Under the pieces are notes generated by a model. That model was not told the origin of the DNA, made no database searches, and was given only the letters and a program-made list of their open reading frames with translations. From the NCBI GenBank assembly GCA_964399465.1, contig CAYNRA010000003.1:1-64000 (forward strand): a stretch of 64,000 nucleotides of DNA, in the 5' to 3' direction. The translations under genes were made by a program, and so were the position numbers. Source of the stretch: CAYNRA01 sp964399465 (GTDB lineage: Bacteria; Bacteroidota; Bacteroidia; Cytophagales; Spirosomataceae). Positions 52,327-61,244 of this stretch are shown piece after piece (position 1 is the first letter of the stretch; each line of letters opens with the position of its first letter).

Positions 52327-52605
52327 TTATCTTTTACCTTTATCCTTTTTGTTTACGTGACCTCTGAAGTTACGTGTTGGTGCAAACTCACCTAATTTAT
52401 GTCCAACCATGTTGTCTGTTACATACACAGGAATAAACTTGTTACCATTGTGTACAGCAAACGTATGACCGATAAAGTCAGGTGAAATCATAGAGCGTCT
52501 TGACCAAGTCTTAATCACTGTTTTTTTACCTGATCCATTCATCGCTTCCACCTTGTTCTCAAGGCGAAAATCAATATAAGGTCCTTTTTTTAACGAACGA
52601 GCCAT
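52327..52605 (-). CDS. rpsS: 30S ribosomal protein S19
   Basis: 92 residues, starting MARSLKKGPYIDFRLENKV, with GHTFAVHNGNKFIPVYVTDNMVGHKLGEFAPTRNFRGH, the S19 signature. It binds the head of the 30S subunit. Only 11 nt after rplB. Confidence 0.98.
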   Translation of the reverse strand: MARSLKKGPYIDFRLENKVEAMNGSGKKTVIKTWSRRSMISPDFIGHTFAVHNGNKFIPVYVTDNMVGHKLGEFAPTRNFRGHVNKKDKGKR

Positions 52606-52616
52606 TTATAAATCGT

Positions 52617-53441
52617 TTATTTTGTTCTACGTGAAATTATCAAGCGATTAGAATATTTGTTCTTGTTTCTAGTCTTTTTACCTTTCGCCAAAAGACCTTT
52701 TCTCGAACGAGGATGACCCCCTGAGGATCTACCTTCACCACCACCCATCGGGTGATCAACTGGGTTCATTGCAACCCCACGAACTCTAGGTGAAATACCT
52801 AACCAACGACTACGACCAGCCTTACCAAGTGTAACGTTCATGTGATCAGGGTTTGAAACCGAACCCACCGTTGCTACACATTTAGCAAGTACCAATCTCA
52901 TTTCACCAGAAGGCATTTTCAACGTTACATATTTCCCGTCTTTCGCTAATAGCTGTGCATACGTTCCAGCACTTCTAGCCATCTGAGCACCTTTTCCAGG
53001 GTGTAACTCGATGTTGTGCACAATTGTACCCAATGGAATATTAGATAAAGGGAGTGAGTTTCCAATCTCTGGTGCTACGCTTTCACCTGCAATTAGCTTT
53101 TGACCTACGGATAAGCCTTGAGGTGCAAGAATGTATCTTTTCTCACCATCTGTATATTGTACCAAAGCGATACGAGCTGAACGGTTTGGGTCATACTCAA
53201 TTGTAAGTACTTCACAAGCGATTTCTCTTTTATCTCTTTTGAAATCAATAATACGGTATCTTCTTTTGTGACCACCACCGATATATCTCGCCGTACGGTG
53301 TCCCTCATTGTTACGACCACCTGTACGTTTGATGGTTGTAGTCAAACTTTTCTCTGGCTTACTTGCTGTAATATCCGAGAAGTCTGGCGCTATTCTATGA
53401 CGTTGACCAGGGGTTGTCGGTTTTAATTTTTTTACTGCCAT
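52617..53441 (-). CDS. rplB: 50S ribosomal protein L2
   Basis: 274 residues, normal length. The key C-terminal segment GVAMNPVDHPMGGGEGRSSGGHPRSRKG, with the conserved His of the peptidyl transferase region, is present, as are RNNEGHRTARYIGGGHKRRYRIIDFKR and LHPGKGAQMARSAG. L2 is needed for subunit joining and peptidyl transfer. Confidence 0.98.
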   Translation of the reverse strand: MAVKKLKPTTPGQRHRIAPDFSDITASKPEKSLTTTIKRTGGRNNEGHRTARYIGGGHKRRYRIIDFKRDKREIACEVLTIEYDPNRSARIALVQYTDGEKRYILAPQGLSVGQKLIAGESVAPEIGNSLPLSNIPLGTIVHNIELHPGKGAQMARSAGTYAQLLAKDGKYVTLKMPSGEMRLVLAKCVATVGSVSNPDHMNVTLGKAGRSRWLGISPRVRGVAMNPVDHPMGGGEGRSSGGHPRSRKGLLAKGKKTRNKNKYSNRLIISRRTK

Positions 53442-53500
53442 TTGTGTTCAATTTGCAGTTGCGACGAGCGCAACTATACTTGTAAATTTATAATGTTTAA

Positions 53501-53788
53501 TTATAATTCAGCATAAAAGTCAATTAGTTCACCCGCTTTGAGAGTGACAAATGCCTTTTTAATTGTTGCAGTACGACCAGAAGTCATTTTAGTTTTGGTC
53601 ATGCGTGATTTTGTCTTTCCGATTTGACGGATAGTATTCACTTCTGCAACTGAAACGCCGTACATCTTTTCGACTGCCTTAGCAATCTGGATTTTATTCG
53701 CGTTTACATCTACTTCGAACGCATACTTGCCTTGTGTATTCAAGCCTTGCGTTTTTTCAGTGATGATTGGTTTTTTTAATACGCTCAT
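53501..53788 (-). CDS. rplW: 50S ribosomal protein L23
   Basis: 95 residues. PIITEKTQGLNTQGKYAFEVDVNANKIQIAKAVEKMYGVSVAEVNT is the L23 core. It docks trigger factor and SRP at the exit tunnel. Gaps 33 nt and 59 nt to its neighbours. Confidence 0.98.
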   Translation of the reverse strand: MSVLKKPIITEKTQGLNTQGKYAFEVDVNANKIQIAKAVEKMYGVSVAEVNTIRQIGKTKSRMTKTKMTSGRTATIKKAFVTLKAGELIDFYAEL

Positions 53789-53821
53789 GATTAATTACTT
53801 TAGTTCGTTTGTCGATTTACA

Positions 53822-54448
53822 TTAGCTAAGGATAGACTCAATCACTGGAAGTGCGCTTTCAGATATAATCACTTTTTCAGCGTTTACGATCTCATACGTA
53901 CTCACCTGTGCAGCTGTTGTTACCTTTGTCTTTGGAATATTTCTACTTGACAAATAAACAGTTTCATTGAATTCTGGTGTCAATAAAATAGTCTTAACTC
54001 CGCTCAATGATAAATTACCAAGGAACCCGATGTATGACTTTGTTTTAGCTACATCAAAAGTGAAATCTTCTACTACTAAAATATTTCCTTCTGCGGCACG
54101 AACTGAAAGTGCTGATTTACGAGCTAACTCTTTCACTTTTTTGTTCAACTTGAAGCTATAATCTCTTGGAGTTGGACCGAATACACGACCACCACCCACG
54201 AAAATAGGAGCTTTACGTGAGCCGTGACGAGCGCCACCTGACCCTTTTTGCTTCAAAATTTTCTTTGTTGAGCGATTCACTTCAGCTCTTTGTTTCGCTT
54301 TGTGTGTACCTTGGCGTTGATTAGCCAAGTACTGCTTAACATCTAACCAAATCACATGGTTGTTAGGCTCGATACCGAAGATATCGGCGTGTAAAGTGAC
54401 TGTTCTACCAGTATCTTTACCATTTTTGTCTACAACTTTTACTTCCAT
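53822..54448 (-). CDS. rplD: 50S ribosomal protein L4
   Basis: 208 residues. The tunnel loop region (RQGTHKAKQRAEVNRSTKKILKQKGSGGARHGSRKAPIFVGGGRVFGPTPRDYSFKLNKKVK) is standard. In E. coli L4 also represses the S10 operon through its leader, relevant given the long leader upstream of rplC here. Confidence 0.98.
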   Translation of the reverse strand: MEVKVVDKNGKDTGRTVTLHADIFGIEPNNHVIWLDVKQYLANQRQGTHKAKQRAEVNRSTKKILKQKGSGGARHGSRKAPIFVGGGRVFGPTPRDYSFKLNKKVKELARKSALSVRAAEGNILVVEDFTFDVAKTKSYIGFLGNLSLSGVKTILLTPEFNETVYLSSRNIPKTKVTTAAQVSTYEIVNAEKVIISESALPVIESILS

Positions 54449-54497
54449 CTTATTATTCCCTATTTTTCGATGTCGTTAGGGACGACCTTGTTAAAAA

Positions 54498-55115
54498 TTA
54501 CTTATGAAGTGTGATAACCGAGTTTTTAGGGCCCGGAACTGAACCACTGATAACGAGAAGGTTTTGCTCAGGAAGAACCTTAAGAACTTTCAAGTTTTGA
54601 ACTGTGATTCTCTTGTTACCCATACGACCACCCATTTTCAAACCTTTGAATACACGTGCTGGATAAGAACATGCACCGATTGAACCAGGGTGACGAAGTC
54701 TGTTATGCTGACCGTGCGTTGATTGACCAACACCACCGAATCCGTGGCGTTTTACAACCCCTTGAAAACCACGACCTTTTGAGTTACCACTTGCATCTAC
54801 AAACTCACCTTCAGCAAATACATCTTCAATACGAATAACATCACCTAGATTGAAAGACTTATCGAACTCTTTGAACTCGACTAACTTCCGCTTTGGCGTT
54901 GTATTTGCTTTCTTAAAATGACCTTGAAGTGCTTTCGTTGTGTTTTTTTCTTTCTTTTCGCCGAAGCCTAACTGAATTGCTTCGTAGCCATCCTTGTCAG
55001 CTGTACGAACTTGAGTAACTACACATGGACCTGCTTCTACAAGCGTGCACGCGATTGCCTGACCGTTTTCGTAGATGGTGGTCATACCGATTTTCTTACC
55101 AATAATTCCAGACAT
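54498..55115 (-). CDS. rplC: 50S ribosomal protein L3
   Basis: 205 residues. Signature GRGFQGVVKRHGFGGVGQSTHGQHNRLRHPGSIG is clear, and the start MSGIIGKKIGMTTIYENGQAIACTLVEAGP is typical. L3 begins large-subunit assembly. It is the first gene of the cluster; the rpsJ gene that normally precedes it is not here. Confidence 0.98.
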   Translation of the reverse strand: MSGIIGKKIGMTTIYENGQAIACTLVEAGPCVVTQVRTADKDGYEAIQLGFGEKKEKNTTKALQGHFKKANTTPKRKLVEFKEFDKSFNLGDVIRIEDVFAEGEFVDASGNSKGRGFQGVVKRHGFGGVGQSTHGQHNRLRHPGSIGACSYPARVFKGLKMGGRMGNKRITVQNLKVLKVLPEQNLLVISGSVPGPKNSVITLHK

Positions 55116-55455
55116 TGTCTTTATTAAAATTTGTTTCGCTATGAAAATATACGCCTAATTGGGCCGCAAAATTCGTAAAAATTCCGCAGTAATCCAATCG
55201 AATGGCAAAAAAACTATTTACTACAAACCAGCGGTTGGGCACGCACCCAACTTGAACATTTGATGAAAACCGCGTGGGTAAGGTGTGAATATTTAGTGAG
55301 GATACACCTTGTTGCCTTTCGTCAATTCCTGCAATAACATACAAGCGAATAAGTGACTGTATGATGAAAACGCTTTGGACTCACAGTCAAGCTCAGATTG
55401 GTTTCGTAAGATAAACGACTTCATCTGAACAATTTGGAGGTAGTTCGTTCTATTT
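55116..55455 (-). promoter_or_regulatory. Long structured 5' leader of the ribosomal protein cluster
   Basis: About 340 nt separate the predicted start site from the rplC ATG. At least three inverted repeats are present: GTTGGG/CCCAAC (55234-55251), AAGGTGT/ACACCTT (55280-55310) and TCAGAT/ATCTGA (55393-55428). An 82-codon frame runs through the leader into rplC out of phase (55096-55344), which I take as chance. The leader may carry autogenous control by a ribosomal protein; this is inference. Confidence 0.5.
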
Positions 55456-55461
55456 GGAACG

Positions 55462-55469
55462 CAAAGATA
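55462..55469 (-). promoter_or_regulatory. Candidate -7 promoter box for the ribosomal protein cluster
   Basis: On the minus strand TATCTTTG exactly fits TAnnTTTG. The region just upstream is an A/T tract without a TTG at -33, as can occur for strong promoters. It is the best candidate between the terminator at 55512-55539 and rplC. Confidence 0.5.
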
Positions 55470-55511
55470 TAACTTTTTTTAATAAAAAAAAATTATACTC
55501 TTTCTTAAAAA

Positions 55512-55539
55512 AAGGGGTTGATTCTATAATCAACCCCTT
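55512..55539 (-). terminator. Intrinsic terminator of the fibronectin-III protein gene
   Basis: A perfect 12-bp stem AAGGGGTTGATT (55512-55523) / AATCAACCCCTT (55528-55539), 26 nt after the stop. On the minus strand it runs into TTTTTAAG. Confidence 0.92.
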
Positions 55540-55565
55540 GCTTCAGTTAGTTTCAACTTTCTCTA

Positions 55566-58223
55566 TTAATATTTGTATATTTTTTTAGCAATTACACCTT
55601 GTTCCGTTTTTATGCTGATCGTATATGAACCCGGCTTGAGAGACTGAAGATTCATCTTTTCCATCTGGTTTCTCCATTCTGCTGAGAAAACAACCCGCCC
55701 AATTTCATTCGTGATTTCAACTTTTGCTCCACTTAGGTCAATACCCGTTTGATTATCCAAAAACAATACGTCTGTGGTTGGATTTGGAAAAACCCGCATA
55801 AAATCAGGAGATAATTGGGCTTGTGCACTTAAAATAGGAATAATGAGCGTATTGGCAAATGCCGAACCACCAAATGGATTGACAGCCTGAATTCGATACT
55901 GATACGTAACACCTTGAGAAACGTTGACATCTTGATAGGCAAGAGTATTTCTTGATAAAGATGCTATTCTTTCAAAGGATGCTCCATTATTTGACGACCT
56001 ATAAATATCAAAACTAGACTCACGAATTGAATTATCCAACCACGACAATCTCACAGACTTTGATGCCTGTTCGTAAGTGCCGCGGAAGTGATAGGGTGCA
56101 TTCGGTGCTTTGGTATAGGATACATCCATTCTCACCATATTTGTTTCTGATGACTTCCCAAATTTATTGAATGCCTGTATAGTATAATACCAACTTACGC
56201 CTTCATCATATGGAAAGTGAAAGAAGTTCATTTTATTTGGTGCTACTTTTGCAATTTCAGTTAATGCTGATGGTGAATTCCCCGCACGTATAATGAACCC
56301 TTCTTCATCGTTTGAATTATCTCGCCATCCTAGATTAAAATATCTATCACCCACATTATTAAACGTTTCGGAAGTCACCAAATTGGTAGGGGCTGACGGA
56401 GGTCCCAACAAGGTAGCATACACAAAACCAGAACCCGATTCACCCGCATCATTCACAGCAAATACGATAAAACCATAATCTACTTTCGGCAATAAATTTG
56501 TCAATAACACTGAATTAGAGTCGCGATTGATTTCAATTTCATTTTGTAGTCGGTTTAAAGCATACACCCTCACAATATTTTTCTTTCTCGTATTGGTATT
56601 GAATGTAAAGTCTTCATTTATACTATTCACCCAATTGAGACGTACTTCTTTGTCGGAGAGTACAACAACTTTAAGGTTTTCAGGGCGATTGGGGGTGACT
56701 AATTTTCTGGTTTGAATGGTAATGACATTGGATATCGCACTTCCACTAATATTTTGTGACTTTATTCTATATTGATATGTTGTTCCATCCATTAAACCAG
56801 GGTCAAAAGTGGATGTTACATTCTTATCTACTGTCTTGGATACCACCCAGGTAAGCCCATTATCAGCTGAACGTTCAATTACAAAACGATCCTCATTATT
56901 CGAGTTATCTTTCCAACGAAGAATCACCACATATAATTGAACCTCTACTGCAGTTAACTCGGAGGGAGCCTTGGGTGGTTCTGGTCTTGATACGATAAAT
57001 ACTGTGTTAGAAAAGGGAGACGGCCCAGCAGTATTTATTGATACCATTTTAAAAAGGTAATCGACATTTCCGATAATTCCTTTCGCTAGGTATCGACCTT
57101 TTGACGTAGTATTCGGAGGTAGGTCAGCAAAGATTTTCCACGTTTTTCCTTGATCTAATGAATACTGAATTTCATACTGATTTTCATAGGTATCTGGGTC
57201 ATCCCAAAGGATTTCTAGCTCATCAAACCTCGATGTATAATTCACTACGAGATTTTTGGGGCCTTCGAGTTGTGGAAAAAGGAACACCGGCGAGGTTAAT
57301 GCACTAAAAGAAGAATACAATGTATCTGTTGGTGTATTTGCAGTATTAATTATAAAAGATCTTATTCTAGCGATATATGATTTTGTAGGCTCTAACCCAC
57401 TAATTTCAGAACTTGAGTTAGTATTTGCGGGGTAGTACATTCGATAAAACCATGTTGCACCATTATCTTTTGATAATTGCAATTCAAACCCTGACTCATT
57501 ACTTGTATTATCATTCCAAGTGTACTCAAGTACGACCTTACCAAAAATTTGTCTTCCTACAAGACTCGGTGGTGTAGCAATATCATCACTTAACTTGATA
57601 CTATCGGATAGATTTGAATAAACAGAAAACACAGTATCAGATGGTGTTTTATTTGTATTTATCACAAATGATCTAATTCTAAATCGATAGGTACTATCAA
57701 TCGAAAGACCAGAAACCGTAGTCGTAGTCGTATTCGCTGAAATTGCGTTGCCAGCCCTTTTAAATGTATTACTTCCATTTGTAGAGACCTCAACTAAAAA
57801 ACCCTTTTCAGCTCCAGAGTTATCTGCCCAATTTAAACGGACTTGGGTAGTTGTAGACTGAACAACACCGAGTGATGTCGGTCTTTCAGGTTTTGCAAAA
57901 CCAGAAGTACCTACCAATTCTGTAAATACTGTCGGTGAACCTGAGCCAATAAATAACTTATACTCATACCCTCTACCTTCGAGTAGTCCTGTATGAAGAA
58001 ATGTTGTGTCGTTCAAATTAGTTTTGGTAGTTAGAATCGAAAATGAGTCAGATGTACCTATATTTCTAAACCTAACTTGATAAGTAGTAACCGAACCAAT
58101 CTGTTTATTCCATTGAAGGAAAATACTGCTCGTTGTACTATCTTTTGCTATAAAAGTACCCTGCGCTTGTGCACTGAACACTGAGATAAAGACAAAAAAG
58201 ATAATTAGTAATCTTTTACCCAT
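55566..58223 (-). CDS. Secreted multi-fibronectin type III protein with T9SS C-terminal sorting domain
   Basis: 885 residues. Signal peptide (MGKRLLIIFFVFISVFSAQAQ), then about eight tandem fibronectin type III modules of 90-110 residues, several carrying the repeated signature W.DNS..E.GF (e.g. WADNSGAEKGFLVEV, WKDNSNNEDRFVIER, WRDNSNDEEGFIIRA, WLDNSIRESSFDIYR). The last roughly 75 residues, from FMRVFPNPTTDVLFLDN to GSYTISIKTEQGVIAKKIYKY, form a Por-secretion-type sorting domain, so it is exported by the type IX system and probably attached to the cell surface. An adhesive or scaffold role is inferred. No enzyme domain seen. Confidence 0.93.
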   Translation of the reverse strand: MGKRLLIIFFVFISVFSAQAQGTFIAKDSTTSSIFLQWNKQIGSVTTYQVRFRNIGTSDSFSILTTKTNLNDTTFLHTGLLEGRGYEYKLFIGSGSPTVFTELVGTSGFAKPERPTSLGVVQSTTTQVRLNWADNSGAEKGFLVEVSTNGSNTFKRAGNAISANTTTTTVSGLSIDSTYRFRIRSFVINTNKTPSDTVFSVYSNLSDSIKLSDDIATPPSLVGRQIFGKVVLEYTWNDNTSNESGFELQLSKDNGATWFYRMYYPANTNSSSEISGLEPTKSYIARIRSFIINTANTPTDTLYSSFSALTSPVFLFPQLEGPKNLVVNYTSRFDELEILWDDPDTYENQYEIQYSLDQGKTWKIFADLPPNTTSKGRYLAKGIIGNVDYLFKMVSINTAGPSPFSNTVFIVSRPEPPKAPSELTAVEVQLYVVILRWKDNSNNEDRFVIERSADNGLTWVVSKTVDKNVTSTFDPGLMDGTTYQYRIKSQNISGSAISNVITIQTRKLVTPNRPENLKVVVLSDKEVRLNWVNSINEDFTFNTNTRKKNIVRVYALNRLQNEIEINRDSNSVLLTNLLPKVDYGFIVFAVNDAGESGSGFVYATLLGPPSAPTNLVTSETFNNVGDRYFNLGWRDNSNDEEGFIIRAGNSPSALTEIAKVAPNKMNFFHFPYDEGVSWYYTIQAFNKFGKSSETNMVRMDVSYTKAPNAPYHFRGTYEQASKSVRLSWLDNSIRESSFDIYRSSNNGASFERIASLSRNTLAYQDVNVSQGVTYQYRIQAVNPFGGSAFANTLIIPILSAQAQLSPDFMRVFPNPTTDVLFLDNQTGIDLSGAKVEITNEIGRVVFSAEWRNQMEKMNLQSLKPGSYTISIKTEQGVIAKKIYKY

Positions 58224-58263
58224 TGAGGTTTTAATTTAATTGTTAGAAAAACGCGTAAATATA

Positions 58264-58271
58264 CAAAAATA
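58264..58271 (-). promoter_or_regulatory. Candidate -7 promoter box for the fibronectin-III protein gene
   Basis: On the minus strand TATTTTTG fits TAnnTTTG, about 41 bp before the start codon, in the 61-bp gap after the 4Fe-4S gene. No well-placed TTG upstream. Confidence 0.4.
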
Positions 58272-58284
58272 TAAATTTACAAAA

Positions 58285-59784
58285 TTAGAGAGATTTACCC
58301 GCCATTTCGCCTGAATTTTCAAGTTTTAATACACCCCTAGGACAAACCGCTGAACATATGCCACATCCTACACACGAAGCCCTCACGATGTCTTGTCCTT
58401 TTTGTGCATATGCCCGTACATCAATTCCTTGTTCACAATACGTAGAACAATTTCCGCATGAAATACACTGCCCACCATTTGTTGTAATTCTATATCTAGA
58501 TTTAAATCGTTGGATAATACCCATATAAGCGGCTAATGGACACCCAAAACGACACCAAACCCGATTACCCATCAAAGGGTAAAATCCAGTCCCGATTACT
58601 CCTGAAAAAATAGAACCGACCAAAAAGCCATAATAATACTTCATATTTTCAACAGAAATAAAGCCGGCAATTATAGAACTACCCGTTATATAGCTATATA
58701 ATACTCCAGCGGTCATTAATGTTACAAATACAAGAATAAAATAAATAAAATACCTCTCGACTTTCCATGCTTTTATTGATTTATCTGATAGCTGCCGAAA
58801 CGGGTCACCCAGTGTTTCTGCTAATCCTCCACAACCACAAACCCAAGAGCAATACCATCTTTTTCCATACATATAAGTAAGTATGGGAACACCTATAACA
58901 AATAGTGCAATTCCCCATACGAATAGGAAAATTCCAAAAGTCCCCCCTTGTATTTTTTGGTCAATACGATAATCAAAAAAGAACGAATAATCCAAAGGCC
59001 ACATATTCTTCAAATCAGCGGACGGTAACTGAAACTTACTCAATAACTCTGGTAAAAGAAATGCGATACACAACTGAAAAAAAATCACAGAAGATGTCCG
59101 CACCAATTGATATCTATTATCTCTGTACTTTAAAATCATCCGAATCCCCATCACGACGACCGCAACTGTGTAAAGAAAGCCGTACAAAAACCATTGACTT
59201 GCCTTTCCTCCATTGAGAATAAGACTCAATGCATCTAATCCTAAGATCCAATTCGTTAGAAAATGAGGAAAAAAGTAAAGTATAATATAAAAAGTAATCA
59301 AAAAGCTACCAATTCCAATCCCTAACCATTTCTGGGAAGTAGCAGGATGCCGAAAAATATTTGTATTTCGCCGACTCGATGTCATTTCCTTTACCTCCGT
59401 ATAAAATAAAAGTAACGCACCAAGCACAATGGGCAAAAAGCATAAATACCACTGCGCCATAGGATTATCTTTCCAAAAACCCTGGGCAGAAGCCTTACCC
59501 AATTCAAGTTCATACTTGGTATAAATTTTCTTATCCCAAGACTGCGTTGCATCAAACCCTGTATTGATTTCGGTTATTGCTTGCCGAATTCTAGTTGAAA
59601 AGCTAAAAATTTCTCCATATTCGCGTCCAATCATATCTTTAAGAAGCGGTCTCAATAACAGCTGATGCTCTTTGGATACATTCTCAATAAAAATGGATTC
59701 GGTTAACACGAATCGATTACCAAACAGAACACTCACCCAAATAGTAAATCCAGTTACAATCAATGCGATGCTTGTATTTTTCAT
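58285..59784 (-). CDS. Membrane-bound 4Fe-4S protein (NapH/NosR C-terminal-like electron transfer)
   Basis: 499 residues. A membrane anchor at 7-27, an extracytoplasmic stretch (28-110), then about seven further hydrophobic helices. Two cysteine motifs at membrane edges, WYCSWVCGCGG and VWCRFGCPLAA, resemble the CxxxCP motifs of NapH/NosR/CcoG-type proteins, though the first lacks the Pro. The C-terminus has a 2x[4Fe-4S] ferredoxin domain (CISCGNCSTYCEQ and CVGCGICSAVCPRG). It should move electrons between the membrane (quinol) and a soluble or periplasmic partner. It starts 1 nt after the stop of the FAD oxidoreductase gene, so the two are coupled. Not NosR itself: the N-terminal FMN domain is absent. 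Confidence 0.85.
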   Translation of the reverse strand: MKNTSIALIVTGFTIWVSVLFGNRFVLTESIFIENVSKEHQLLLRPLLKDMIGREYGEIFSFSTRIRQAITEINTGFDATQSWDKKIYTKYELELGKASAQGFWKDNPMAQWYLCFLPIVLGALLLFYTEVKEMTSSRRNTNIFRHPATSQKWLGIGIGSFLITFYIILYFFPHFLTNWILGLDALSLILNGGKASQWFLYGFLYTVAVVVMGIRMILKYRDNRYQLVRTSSVIFFQLCIAFLLPELLSKFQLPSADLKNMWPLDYSFFFDYRIDQKIQGGTFGIFLFVWGIALFVIGVPILTYMYGKRWYCSWVCGCGGLAETLGDPFRQLSDKSIKAWKVERYFIYFILVFVTLMTAGVLYSYITGSSIIAGFISVENMKYYYGFLVGSIFSGVIGTGFYPLMGNRVWCRFGCPLAAYMGIIQRFKSRYRITTNGGQCISCGNCSTYCEQGIDVRAYAQKGQDIVRASCVGCGICSAVCPRGVLKLENSGEMAGKSL

Positions 59785-59785
59785 T

Positions 59786-61129
59786 TTACCCTTCTTTTTT
59801 CTTGAATAATTGCCAAATTCTTTTCTTTTTTTCGGGAAGTGTTAACCCCGTTTTTTCAACAAACAACCTACGTATATCTTTCTCGTATCTTCTAAAAAAC
59901 TCCGGATCAAAATTAGCCTGATCCAACTCACTAAGCGCGTAAGTCACCGACTTCCCTTGCTTTATCCATTTTTCCCAGACAATTTGGCGCATCCGAATAC
60001 CGAAACTATGACAACCAACCAGCGTCAAATCGTCCTCTCGATATACGATTCGCACACTCTTGTTTTCCTTTGGGTGTATCCACAAAAATGAATGAGTCCC
60101 TTCTTCTTCGTGAGAAGGGACTCGTCCATATATTTGATATTCGATATCAAAAAATTTTGCAGAGTTAAAGAATATTCCTGGTGAGTATTTTTGGCATTGT
60201 GGATTCAAGACATTTTCTGCCACTACTTCTCCCATTTTACGTCCTGTGTACCAAATTTGTTCAATAGCTCTCCGGTATTGGTCTGGATGACGTAATTGCA
60301 CACAATCTCCAGCGGCAAAAACATTTGGCCAAGATGTTTCAAGGTATTCATTCACTACGATTCCTCTTTCAATATTCAAATCTGTTCCTTTTAACCAAGA
60401 AACATTAGGTTGTACCCCAATAGTCACACCTAAAAAGTCAGCCTTCAGCTTCTCCCCTCCCTTCAACGTAATCGCGCCAATTTTTCCTGAATTCTCTTGG
60501 GGATGTATTTCAGCTATTTCTTCATTGAATAGTAGTTTTAATCCATGTGATTCCAAATGTCTCGTAATCATTTCCGATTCTTCCATAGGCAAAACATTAC
60601 GCCAAAAACTATCCTCCCGAACGATCATAGTCACTTTTTTCTCTCTGGATAACAACATTTCAGCCAGCTCTACCCCTATCAATCCACCACCTACAATAAC
60701 AGCTTCTTCTATGACTGATGTCCTTGCTTCCAATGCTTCTAAATCCTGAAAACTATACAATCCCTGAATACCTTTCAAATTTTCATTTTTGAGCCCTAAT
60801 TGAATGGGTTTAGAACCTACTGCTAAGATTAATTTTGTATAGGATATCCATTGATTTGATTGACTCAAAAAAATGCATTGTTCCTCTTTATCAATACTAG
60901 TTACCCAATCCTGAATAAGTTCAATGCTATTTTTGGGCCAAAAATCATCTTCGTACGGCTTTGTATGTTCATATTTCATTTGCCCCATATAAATATACAT
61001 GAGAGCAGTCCTAGAAAAAAAATGGGGGGTTTCCCCTGAAATGACGATTATTTTTTCTTGACTTTTTTTACGTATGTGACGCGCAGCAGTAATTCCGCTT
61101 ATCCCATTTCCAATGATTACAATTGCCAT
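59786..61129 (-). CDS. FAD/NAD(P)-dependent pyridine nucleotide-disulfide-type oxidoreductase
   Basis: 447 residues. FAD dinucleotide fold at the N-terminus (IVIIGNGISGITAARHIRKKS), a second nucleotide fold for NAD(P)H (EAVIVGGGLIGVELAEMLLSREKKVTMIV) and the FAD-binding VFAAGDCVQL motif. This is the class of rubredoxin/ferredoxin reductases and the NirB FAD domain; no redox-active CxxxxC disulfide is seen. A C-terminal extension (about 315-447) ends in basic KKKRIWQLFKKKEG, perhaps for membrane or partner contact. It is coupled to the membrane 4Fe-4S protein gene (1-nt gap), so the pair probably makes a NAD(P)H-linked membrane electron path; direction unknown. Confidence 0.88.
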   Translation of the reverse strand: MAIVIIGNGISGITAARHIRKKSQEKIIVISGETPHFFSRTALMYIYMGQMKYEHTKPYEDDFWPKNSIELIQDWVTSIDKEEQCIFLSQSNQWISYTKLILAVGSKPIQLGLKNENLKGIQGLYSFQDLEALEARTSVIEEAVIVGGGLIGVELAEMLLSREKKVTMIVREDSFWRNVLPMEESEMITRHLESHGLKLLFNEEIAEIHPQENSGKIGAITLKGGEKLKADFLGVTIGVQPNVSWLKGTDLNIERGIVVNEYLETSWPNVFAAGDCVQLRHPDQYRRAIEQIWYTGRKMGEVVAENVLNPQCQKYSPGIFFNSAKFFDIEYQIYGRVPSHEEEGTHSFLWIHPKENKSVRIVYREDDLTLVGCHSFGIRMRQIVWEKWIKQGKSVTYALSELDQANFDPEFFRRYEKDIRRLFVEKTGLTLPEKKKRIWQLFKKKEG

Positions 61130-61194
61130 CTGTGTAGCCTAAATAAGTGTAAACTAAATACGAATAAAATGAACGAATAGCCTATAAACAAAAA

Positions 61195-61223
61195 GCTCAC
61201 TCCATTGCAATCTTGGAGCGAGC
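61195..61223 (-). terminator. Intrinsic terminator after the CtlX-like gene
   Basis: Stem GCTCACTCCA (61195-61204) / TGGAGCGAGC (61214-61223), ten pairs with one G-T wobble. On the minus strand it runs into TTTTTGTTT, 21 nt after the stop. Confidence 0.85.
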
Positions 61224-61244
61224 CTTTACTACTCGATTTGAAAA

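Noticed and set aside
55096..55344. 82-codon minus-strand ORF in the leader of the ribosomal cluster, considered as a leader peptide
   Set aside because: It overlaps the rplC start out of frame and shows no family resemblance; its codons cover the hairpins by chance. A short translated leader cannot be fully excluded.
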